Source: Tetradesmus obliquus
Taxonomy: Eukaryota; Chlorophyta; Chlorophyceae; Sphaeropleales; Scenedesmaceae
Assembly: GCA_030272155.1 (NCBI GenBank)
Contig: CP126203.1
Span: 1,116,001-1,180,000, forward strand
DNA: 64,000 nt
Direction of reading: 5' to 3'
Translations under genes and position numbers: made by a program
In this document: positions 1 to 7,417 of the stretch, in pieces
How positions within the stretch are numbered: the first letter of the stretch is position 1
Layout: each line of letters opens with the position of its first letter
Notes under the pieces: model-generated
The model's input: the letters and a program-made list of their open reading frames with translations, nothing else
Told to the model about the DNA's origin: nothing
Database searches by the model: none

Positions 1-86
1 CAGCAGGATTGCAATGCAGGCTGAGAACTGCTGCAGCAAAGGAAGATGTGCATTTTTGCCTTCAGTGGGGTAGGGTACGAACCTAG
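1..86 (+). mobile_element. Right end of a Tc1/mariner element (element 0, cut by window edge)
   Basis: These bases equal the last 86 bases of every forward element. The right TIR is 58-86 and ends at a TA (84-85). The rest of the element lies before the window. Confidence 0.85.
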
Positions 87-761
87 CATCCCAGATATGA
101 GACAAAGCCACATAGCACACAAACAGAAAGCCATGCTGGCACAGCAACCTGCTGCTTGTGGTAGGTACAGCAAGGCACAGCTGCTGAACCTGCTGCCTTG
201 GTTTGCTTGCATGTCAGCTGTCCTGCAGGCACCTCACCTGCTTGCAGCGCCCGCTCCAAACTGCTAGTTTTTTTCAGCTCCAGAATTCAGCGTGATCACA
301 CAAGATGAATGTCTGCAGGAGAGTGTGTGGACTGGCAGCACTCAACCAACTGTGCTCAACCACCCTAGCTGCACACGCGCAGCAGCTGCCTGTAATGCTG
401 AAACGTTGATCGGTGATAAGCAACAAGATTAGCAGCAGCAGCACAGCGCACAACGTACAGGGCCAGACAGCAGACCGCAACAACAGCGGCAGGGCACTTG
501 GCACACCACAGCTGCAGAGCCCGATCAGCCAGCAGGTGCTGCCCAGAAGTAGAAACGGTTACATAAATACATATGTGCAGGCAGCAGCGCCCTATAGCAG
601 CAGAAAGCAGCAGATAACAGACCCGCGAAAATTCAAAGAGTCGGGGCGCAGCAGGTGGTTTGCAAGCACTTTACTCAAGTTACACAGCACCCCATATAGT
701 GGCTCAATTTGATTTAGATTCGTTGTTGAAAGTTGCATTTAATGAGTATGCTGCCTTTGCG
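87..761. repeat. Inter-element spacer (675 bp between TIRs), no gene seen
   Basis: This is the part of the unit outside the transposon. The same spacer lies at 4394-5068, 8701-9375, 13008-13682, 17315-17989, 21622-22296, 25929-26603, 38850-39524, 43157-43831, 47464-48138, 51771-52445, 56078-56752 and 60385-61059, and reversed at 30236-30910 and 34543-35217. It is CAG-rich, with a run of seven T at about 267-273 and AT-rich patches near 560 and 690. Open frames in it (up to 99 codons) are low-complexity, begin at weak starts and resemble nothing I know. It could be host flank carried along when the element was amplified, or one monomer of an older satellite. Confidence 0.7.
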
Positions 762-790
762 CTACTTTCGTACCAGTGCCTAGTGAAGGC
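762..790 (+). repeat. Left terminal inverted repeat of element 1
   Basis: Read inward it begins CTACTTTCGTACC and ends TGAAGGC. It is the inverted partner of 4365-4393, with 21 of 29 positions equal; the 8-bp TTCGTACC block and the 7-bp inner block are identical and equally spaced in both. The inner TGAAGGC is where the array's inversion broke (35240-35246). Confidence 0.8.
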
Positions 791-894
791 TGGTCAAACT
801 CCAGGTTGCTGCAAACATTAGGTTGACCTGACATGTTATTTCTGTTTGCACTGCTAGCAGAAGCACAGCTGACTCCTGCATATGTTTTGAATCC

Positions 895-3110
895 ATGGCT
901 GCAGGGTGGCTGTCCATGGTGCGCAAGCACCCTTTGGGATGGGAGAGCAACCGCAAGTCAACGGGCGCGCGGGTGGCGGCGGTGGTGGCGGTGCTCACGA
1001 TGCTAGCCATCGCCGGCAGTCCAAAGGGTGCGGCAGGCTATTACAGAGTACACTTTCCTAAGCATGCTGCTCAAATCAAACAGGACCTGAATTCCTTCTG
1101 CATGACCCACTACAAGAACTTCAAGCAGTATGGCACGGTGGCAACTCCCAAGCACAAGGGCAGACCCCCAAAAGTCCCAGATGACGTGGCATTAAAGGCC
1201 AGTGAAACATTCAAAGCTGGCAAGGTAGTCAAGGCCTACCCAAGTGCAGAAGCAAAGAAGAAAGTCGACGTGCATGTATGGTGGACATCAATCAAACTTG
1301 CTTGTCAGGAAAATGAGTACCTGGGTGGCCTATGCAGGAAGTACAACATCAGGCCCAAGCAACTGCTGAAGCGCATGAAAGCTGTTGACCCCAACCTGGT
1401 GCGCAGAAGAATAGATGTGAAGATGGACCTGACAGACAAGCAGAAAGACAGGAGAAAGGCTGCAGCAGAGAGGCTCTACAAGATGTTCCAGGATGAGCCA
1501 GACTTGCTGAGCAGAATTTATTTTGTTGATGAGTGCAAACTCTGGATGTCCAACCTAGCAGGCGGCGCCATCAAGGTGTATTGCGATGCACATGATGCAA
1601 ACGTACATGCTGTGCTACCATGCAAGTGGATGCGCAAGGGCCAGGACAACAAACCAGTCAAGCTACACTTTGTGTGCGCCGTCAACGCGGTGCACGGCGC
1701 TGTCTACTGCAAGTTCACCACCGGCACAACAGACAACATTGACCACGTTGGCAACCCCAACACACCATACTATGTGAGTGTGTGCTGCTATTACTTAGAT
1801 GCGCGCCATTGAAAGACATGCCAGCTGTTGCGTTCTGTGTACACACAACGTGGCAGTGCATCTCGCAGTGCCTCAGGGAAGGCGCGCTGCACACCGCGGC
1901 CTGCGCTGACCATAACAGCAGAGTAGCTTGGTGACAGCACAATGACACCACCCCCAGCAGCAAGCTGGAAACCAGTCTCCAGGGAATCCTGCCAGTCACT
2001 TTCACATGTGCGCACCCGCAGCACACTGCCGCCTGCTGGCAGGAACTTGGCATACGCAGCAGCACAGAAGGCAACGTCGCGCTGCAACAGCTTCTCTGTG
2101 CTGTTGTCATACATACCAGTGTCATGGCATGTCCCATCTGCTTGAATCAGCACGCTGCGCTGCGCATGCAAGAAATCGACCCGGCCTCGCCACCACCCTA
2201 CTGCCACTTGCGCGCACATGCTGTCACATATTCCCAACCTGTACAGCTTGCGCATCAGCTGCTCCTCACTTGCAGGCATGTTGCGTGCGCCTGTGCCACC
2301 CACTTTAGGCATCAAACATGCACACTGCTTGCACTCCAGAGCTGCTTCAGTTGCGGCAGCGCGCGGCTCGCAGAACTTGAAGTGCTGCACACCTGGCAGG
2401 CAGCCCGTCATGGCCCAGTACAGTGGCCGCTTGCGTATCCCCAAGCTGATGATCCTGGGCCTGCTTTTACCATCTGCCTCAAGCCTGATGAATGGGCGTC
2501 CCTTTTCATCCACTTGCACATTTAGCTGCGCTGCTGCTAACAAGGCTTTCCGCTGCCAACCCGGCAAAACCTGCACCTGCAGTTGAAGAGGCAGAAGAAG
2601 AAGAAGAACGTGAAGGCCAAGAGCATGACACAGCTGGAGTTTGTCCACTGCATGAAGGAGCTTGCAGAGAAGGCTAACCAACAGCAGCGCGCGCGCGGCA
2701 CTACGCCGCTGTACATCTTCGACAACCCCAGTGTTCATGTCGGGCAGGATGCCGCAGAGCTCCTAGCTGCAGTTGGCATCAGCCCAGAGCAGGTGCTGCA
2801 AATTGCACCCTACTCCCCAGACTTCAACCAGCCCATTGAGCATGCATTCGGCAGCCTCAAGGCTAGCTTCCGCAACCATCTGTACAACACCTACCAGCTG
2901 ACTGGTGCAGATGTATCACCGCGTGATCTGCAGCGGACGCTGCGTGACATATTCATGAACATCACACCTGCCTCTGTCATGGCTGATGCACTGAGGCTGC
3001 CAGATTTGTGGGATGTGGTGCGCAGCAGGCTGGACAGGGTGTTTGTATGCCGTGACAACAAGCAGCGCACGGGTACGGCTGGCAACTGGCCTAGGGATGA
3101 TCAGCGCTGA
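895..3110 (+). CDS. Tc1/mariner-superfamily DDE transposase, copy 1 (two exons)
   Basis: The enzyme is expected to bind the TIRs and cut and join transposon DNA at TA sites in the nucleus. Exon 1 is 895-1773 (293 codons) and exon 2 is 2583-3110 (175 codons plus stop), giving 468 residues. The intron 1774-2582 has a GTGAGT donor and a CTGCAG acceptor and is phase 0. Visible features are a GRPPK linker at residues 89-93, like the GRPR-type motif between the two helix-turn-helix parts of Tc1 transposases, and a second helical DNA-binding stretch around 135-200. The DDE triad appears to be D212 (in FVDEC), D340 (in IFDNPSVH) and E379 (in SPDFNQPIEHAFG). There are 38 residues between D340 and E379, against the usual 34 for Tc1/mariner. 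The ATG at 895 has a good context (ccATGGC), but residues 1-50 are not recognisable and the in-frame ATG at residue 8 is possible. TGTAA at 3670-3674 could serve polyadenylation. Confidence 0.87.
1774..2582 (+). other. Phase-0 GT-AG intron of the transposase gene, copy 1
   Basis: The donor is GTGAGT at 1774-1779 and the acceptor is the CAG ending at 2582. The plus-strand transposase frame stops soon after the donor and reopens right after the acceptor. Joining Y293 to the codon at 2583 keeps the frame and puts D340 and E379 in the right order after D212. The intron is 809 bp, and 786 bp of it is an open frame on the minus strand. Splicing is inferred from sequence only. Confidence 0.8.
1791..2738 (-). 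CDS. Antisense Vsr/DUF559-like PD-(D/E)XK nuclease, copy 1
   Basis: This 315-codon frame runs against the transposase and ends 17 bp inside its intron. The recognisable part, residues 55-315, coincides with the intron (2576 down to 1791). Residues 1-54 are just the antisense of exon 2, leucine-rich, and probably not real protein. Residues 108-139 contain a tryptophan followed by C113, H119, C123, C136 and C139, possibly a zinc-binding segment. Residues 157-242 look like a Vsr/DUF559 nuclease core: SEEQLMRKL with E158/E159, VDF with D188, then VLIQADGTCH with D201 and H205, an R220-D221 pair and a closing VLRV. In DUF559 proteins the position of Q199 is often acidic, so activity is uncertain. 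The only in-frame ATG before the domain is at 2738; alternatively a minus-strand 3' splice site at 2577 begins this exon. Function in the element is unknown; a homing-like or repair-linked role is inference. Confidence 0.62.
   Translation of the reverse strand: MNTGVVEDVQRRSAARALLLVSLLCKLLHAVDKLQLCHALGLHVLLLLLPLQLQVQVLPGWQRKALLAAAQLNVQVDEKGRPFIRLEADGKSRPRIISLGIRKRPLYWAMTGCLPGVQHFKFCEPRAAATEAALECKQCACLMPKVGGTGARNMPASEEQLMRKLYRLGICDSMCAQVAVGWWRGRVDFLHAQRSVLIQADGTCHDTGMYDNSTEKLLQRDVAFCAAAYAKFLPAGGSVLRVRTCESDWQDSLETGFQLAAGGGVIVLSPSYSAVMVSAGRGVQRAFPEALRDALPRCVYTERNSWHVFQWRASK
2577..2582. promoter_or_regulatory. Palindromic CTGCAG, 3' splice site usable on both strands
   Basis: On the plus strand CTGCAG ends the transposase intron. 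On the minus strand the same six bases follow a pyrimidine-rich run (antisense of the GAAGAAGAAGAAG at about 2594-2606) and precede codon 55 of the nuclease frame, also phase 0. It therefore reads as a good acceptor in both directions. Use on the minus strand is a prediction. Confidence 0.45.
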
Positions 3111-3669
3111 GCACGCTGCTGCTGCTGCTGCTGCAGGGCTTAGAATGTATATGGCTGCTGGCTGCACTCTAGACAGCTAGCAGCTGTCAGCAGGTCGTTG
3201 ATTGACACTCCCTGCAAGCTCACCTTTCTGACAGCTCCTCTGCTGGTTGGGCTCCTGTGTGTGCGCACCGCACGGCGCCGGCGATGTGCTGGTGCCATGC
3301 TGTAGCTGGGTGGTTATGTCTCTGTTTTCAACTGTATGCCAGCATGGACAGCCACAGGCATGATAAGTTGATAGATTGTTATCTGATAATAATTGTCAGA
3401 TGGTGTATTGGTGCATAGACTGGCCCAGAGTGAAAAGCGCGCGCGCGTGGCAAGGCAGTTCTGCCAGGGCAGCAGTGCTGTTGATGGGCAGTTCACATGC
3501 AGGCGAGTTGAGCCAATGTGCGTGAATGATTGTACTTGTTACGGCTAAAATTAATTATTGTACGTGCTAACATGTGCTTCATGCAGCTCCAGCTACTGAA
3601 CCACACGTTACTTGTCTCAACGGTTGCCCTACCAAGCAGGATGCTTTGATGTTGCTGCACTCTTGGCAT

Positions 3670-3674
3670 TGTAA
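3670..3674 (+). terminator. TGTAA, possible polyadenylation signal of the transposase
   Basis: TGTAA is the usual polyadenylation signal of chlorophyte algae. This is the first one I see on the plus strand after the stop at 3110, about 560 bp downstream. It is short and could be chance. Confidence 0.3.
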
Positions 3675-3741
3675 TAACATCTATTCAAGTATTTAATTGA
3701 GCTGACGCACGGCAGGAGAAAGCTGTGTTTGAGTCAGGTAA

Positions 3742-3894
3742 TCCGTGACGGGGAAGTGCTGCCGAATCAGCCACTCTCGATGCAGACAGCTGTCACGCTG
3801 CAAACTTATCCTCATACATAACAGCTGATTCTTACATCTTACTGGGCCGAGAATTTTCTCCGGTGGGACGCCGGGCAGCCAGCCTGGTCACGGA
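3742..3894. repeat. Two nested 8-bp inverted repeats in the 3' region
   Basis: The outer arms TCCGTGAC (3742-3749) and GTCACGGA (3887-3894) enclose the inner arms GAATCAGC (3764-3771) and GCTGATTC (3824-3831). A small hairpin, GAGAA-TT-TTCTC, lies at 3849-3860. The set recurs in every unit. It could be a structured RNA, a protein-binding region or chance. Confidence 0.4.
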
Positions 3895-4364
3895 GCCAGT
3901 GAGTCCAAGACACCTGTGCAGGCTATGCCAGCTCGATCGTGCTGCGGCAGCAACAGCAGACAATTCGGATTGCTTTTAAAACGTCTTTCAAGACAAGGCT
4001 GTGCTCTGAATGTGCTTTTGTGAATTTAGCAGCAGCACTGCATGACCACCAGGCTGCTGCTGCTGCTGTCTTGCCTGGCAAAGTGTGCATTCGAAAAACA
4101 GAGGCTACAGCAGGTGACAGCACCCTCCTCTGAGCTGCACTCTGCTGTCTGCTGCTGAATGTGCTGCTGGCCAGGCAGGTCCCAGCAATTGCAAACAACA
4201 GTAATGCAGGATTTGGGACAGCTGCACCACCAGCAGCAGTTGCAGCAGGCCTGCTATAACATAAAAAGGTGGGCAGGCATTTCATCAACTTTGCCCAGAA
4301 ACAGCAGCAGCAGGATTGCAATGCAGGCTGAGAACTGCTGCAGCAAAGGAAGATGTGCATTTTT

Positions 4365-4393
4365 GCCTTCAGTGGGGTAGGGTACGAACCTAG
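4365..4393 (-). repeat. Right terminal inverted repeat of element 1
   Basis: Read inward it begins CTAGGTTCGTACC and ends TGAAGGC. The bases just outside read TAgcatccc, whereas the left end is flanked by tttgcgcTA, so an unoccupied site should read tttgcgcTAgcatccc. Confidence 0.8.
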
Positions 4394-5201
4394 CATCCCA
4401 GATATGAGACAAAGCCACATAGCACACAAACAGAAAGCCATGCTGGCACAGCAACCTGCTGCTTGTGGTAGGTACAGCAAGGCACAGCTGCTGAACCTGC
4501 TGCCTTGGTTTGCTTGCATGTCAGCTGTCCTGCAGGCACCTCACCTGCTTGCAGCGCCCGCTCCAAACTGCTAGTTTTTTTCAGCTCCAGAATTCAGCGT
4601 GATCACACAAGATGAATGTCTGCAGGAGAGTGTGTGGACTGGCAGCACTCAACCAACTGTGCTCAACCACCCTAGCTGCACACGCGCAGCAGCTGCCTGT
4701 AATGCTGAAACGTTGATCGGTGATAAGCAACAAGATTAGCAGCAGCAGCACAGCGCACAACGTACAGGGCCAGACAGCAGACCGCAACAACAGCGGCAGG
4801 GCACTTGGCACACCACAGCTGCAGAGCCCGATCAGCCAGCAGGTGCTGCCCAGAAGTAGAAACGGTTACATAAATACATATGTGCAGGCAGCAGCGCCCT
4901 ATAGCAGCAGAAAGCAGCAGATAACAGACCCGCGAAAATTCAAAGAGTCGGGGCGCAGCAGGTGGTTTGCAAGCACTTTACTCAAGTTACACAGCACCCC
5001 ATATAGTGGCTCAATTTGATTTAGATTCGTTGTTGAAAGTTGCATTTAATGAGTATGCTGCCTTTGCGCTACTTTCGTACCAGTGCCTAGTGAAGGCTGG
5101 TCAAACTCCAGGTTGCTGCAAACATTAGGTTGACCTGACATGTTATTTCTGTTTGCACTGCTAGCAGAAGCACAGCTGACTCCTGCATATGTTTTGAATC
5201 C

Positions 5202-7417
5202 ATGGCTGCAGGGTGGCTGTCCATGGTGCGCAAGCACCCTTTGGGATGGGAGAGCAACCGCAAGTCAACGGGCGCGCGGGTGGCGGCGGTGGTGGCGGTG
5301 CTCACGATGCTAGCCATCGCCGGCAGTCCAAAGGGTGCGGCAGGCTATTACAGAGTACACTTTCCTAAGCATGCTGCTCAAATCAAACAGGACCTGAATT
5401 CCTTCTGCATGACCCACTACAAGAACTTCAAGCAGTATGGCACGGTGGCAACTCCCAAGCACATGGGCAGACCCCCAAAAGTCCCAGATGACGTGGCATT
5501 AAAGGCCAGTGAAACATTCAAAGCTGGCAAGGTAGTCAAGGCCTACCCAAGTGCAGAAGCAAAGAAGAAAGTCGACGTGCATGTATGGTGGACATCAATC
5601 AAACTTGCTTGTCAGGAAAATGAGTACCTGGGTGGCCTATGCAGGAAGTACAACATCAGGCCCAAGCAACTGCTGAAGCGCATGAAAGCTGTTGACCCCA
5701 ACCTGGTGCGCAGAAGAATAGATGTGAAGATGGACCTGACAGACAAGCAGAAAGACAGGAGAAAGGCTGCAGCAGAGAGGCTCTACAAGATGTTCCAGGA
5801 TGAGCCAGACTTGCTGAGCAGAATTTATTTTGTTGATGAGTGCAAACTCTGGATGTCCAACCTAGCAGGCGGCGCCATCAAGGTGTATTGCGATGCACAT
5901 GATGCAAACGTACATGCTGTGCTACCATGCAAGTGGATGCGCAAGGGCCAGGACAACAAACCAGTCAAGCTACACTTTGTGTGCGCCGTCAACGCGGTGC
6001 ACGGCGCTGTCTACTGCAAGTTCACCACCGGCACAACAGACAACATTGACCACGTTGGCAACCCCAACACACCATACTATGTGAGTGTGTGCTGCTATTA
6101 CTTAGATGCGCGCCATTGAAAGACATGCCAGCTGTTGCGTTCTGTGTACACACAACGTGGCAGTGCATCTCGCAGTGCCTCAGGGAAGGCGCGCTGCACA
6201 CCGCGGCCTGCGCTGACCATAACAGCAGAGTAGCTTGGTGACAGCACAATGACACCACCCCCAGCAGCAAGCTGGAAACCAGTCTCCAGGGAATCCTGCC
6301 AGTCACTTTCACATGTGCGCACCCGCAGCACACTGCCGCCTGCTGGCAGGAACTTGGCATACGCAGCAGCACAGAAGGCAACGTCGCGCTGCAACAGCTT
6401 CTCTGTGCTGTTGTCATACATACCAGTGTCATGGCATGTCCCATCTGCTTGAATCAGCACGCTGCGCTGCGCATGCAAGAAATCGACCCGGCCTCGCCAC
6501 CACCCTACTGCCACTTGCGCGCACATGCTGTCACATATTCCCAACCTGTACAGCTTGCGCATCAGCTGCTCCTCACTTGCAGGCATGTTGCGTGCGCCTG
6601 TGCCACCCACTTTAGGCATCAAACATGCACACTGCTTGCACTCCAGAGCTGCTTCAGTTGCGGCAGCGCGCGGCTCGCAGAACTTGAAGTGCTGCACACC
6701 TGGCAGGCAGCCCGTCATGGCCCAGTACAGTGGCCGCTTGCGTATCCCCAAGCTGATGATCCTGGGCCTGCTTTTACCATCTGCCTCAAGCCTGATGAAT
6801 GGGCGTCCCTTTTCATCCACTTGCACATTTAGCTGCGCTGCTGCTAACAAGGCTTTCCGCTGCCAACCCGGCAAAACCTGCACCTGCAGTTGAAGAGGCA
6901 GAAGAAGAAGAAGAACGTGAAGGCCAAGAGCATGACACAGCTGGAGTTTGTCCACTGCATGAAGGAGCTTGCAGAGAAGGCTAACCAACAGCAGCGCGCG
7001 CGCGGCACTACGCCGCTGTACATCTTCGACAACCCCAGTGTTCATGTCGGGCAGGATGCCGCAGAGCTCCTAGCTGCAGTTGGCATCAGCCCAGAGCAGG
7101 TGCTGCAAATTGCACCCTACTCCCCAGACTTCAACCAGCCCATTGAGCATGCATTCGGCAGCCTCAAGGCTAGCTTCCGCAACCATCTGTACAACACCTA
7201 CCAGCTGACTGGTGCAGATGTATCACCGCGTGATCTGCAGCGGACGCTGCGTGACATATTCATGAACATCACACCTGCCTCTGTCATGGCTGATGCACTG
7301 AGGCTGCCAGATTTGTGGGATGTGGTGCGCAGCAGGCTGGACAGGGTGTTTGTATGCCGTGACAACAAGCAGCGCACGGGTACGGCTGGCAACTGGCCTA
7401 GGGATGATCAGCGCTGA
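5202..7417 (+). CDS. Tc1/mariner transposase, copy 2 (K88M variant)
   Basis: Exons are 5202-6080 and 6890-7417. Base 5464 is T instead of A, which turns codon 88 from AAG to ATG, so Met replaces Lys directly before the GRPPK linker. All other residues match copy 1. Loss of a basic residue in the DNA-binding linker could weaken TIR binding, or it may be neutral or a base-call error. Confidence 0.86.
6098..7045 (-). CDS. Antisense Vsr/DUF559-like nuclease, copy 2
   Basis: It lies in the intron 6081-6889, with the domain part at 6098-6883. The translation equals copy 1. Confidence 0.6.
   Translation of the reverse strand: MNTGVVEDVQRRSAARALLLVSLLCKLLHAVDKLQLCHALGLHVLLLLLPLQLQVQVLPGWQRKALLAAAQLNVQVDEKGRPFIRLEADGKSRPRIISLGIRKRPLYWAMTGCLPGVQHFKFCEPRAAATEAALECKQCACLMPKVGGTGARNMPASEEQLMRKLYRLGICDSMCAQVAVGWWRGRVDFLHAQRSVLIQADGTCHDTGMYDNSTEKLLQRDVAFCAAAYAKFLPAGGSVLRVRTCESDWQDSLETGFQLAAGGGVIVLSPSYSAVMVSAGRGVQRAFPEALRDALPRCVYTERNSWHVFQWRASK

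Larger units (their letters stand above)
3111..4364 (+). other. 3' non-coding region of the element (1,254 bp), no gene recognised
   Basis: Between the transposase stop and the right TIR I see no convincing gene. The region holds (CTG)6 at 3116-3133, a small hairpin with ATCTGA/TCAGAT arms at 3381-3401, an 11-nt alternating GC run at 3437-3447, TGTAA at 3670-3674, nested inverted repeats at 3742-3894 and (CTG)5 at 4054-4068. A 198-codon minus-strand frame crosses its end (3923-4519), but it is Cys/Ala/Ser-rich, crosses the TIR and reads like CAG-repeat shadow. The same region follows every transposase copy. Confidence 0.7.
762..4393 (+). mobile_element. Tc1/mariner-type DNA transposon, element 1 (type copy)
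   Basis: The element is bounded by 29-bp imperfect TIRs at 762-790 and 4365-4393. Read inward both begin CTA, share TTCGTACC and end TGAAGGC, with 21 of 29 positions equal. A TA sits at each outer end (763-764 and 4391-4392), the target duplication expected of this superfamily, which leaves 3,626 bp between them. It carries a transposase gene starting 105 bp inside the left TIR, an antisense nuclease frame inside that gene's intron, and a long 3' non-coding part. Matching TIRs, TA duplication and an open transposase suggest a potentially autonomous element. The TIRs were found by eye, so their exact inner limit is uncertain. Confidence 0.82.

Noticed and set aside
413-712. 99-codon plus-strand open frame in the spacer
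   Set aside because: It starts at GTG, lies outside the element, has no recognisable motif and has biased composition. It is better explained as chance.
58-790. A separate 733-bp invertible cassette or small element between the inward-facing GCCTTCA and TGAAGGC sites
   Set aside because: The same sites read outward are the TIRs of the transposase-bearing element, with TA at their outer ends. The cassette would be just spacer plus two TIRs, and it is never inverted on its own here.
1715-2137. 140-codon minus-strand frame overlapping the nuclease end
   Set aside because: It is out of frame with the motif-bearing nuclease frame and Cys/His/Ser-rich, so it is a shadow.
2124-2525. 133-codon plus-strand frame inside the intron
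   Set aside because: It is the complement of the nuclease frame and shows no motif; the conserved-looking signal is on the minus strand.
2583-3110. Exon 2 as an independent gene starting at TTG
   Set aside because: It lacks an ATG at its start, begins right after a 3' splice site and continues the transposase frame in phase. It carries only the second half of the DDE core.
288-3800. Alternative element limits at the mirrored blocks 288-342 and 3755-3800
   Set aside because: Block spacing differs between the two sides and no matching TA ends were found, whereas 762-4393 has well-aligned TIRs and TA at both ends.
3923-4519. 198-codon minus-strand open frame rich in Cys, Ala and Ser
   Set aside because: It is low-complexity translation of CAG/CTG-rich DNA, crosses the right TIR and resembles no family I know. 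At the inversion it simply changes its tail.
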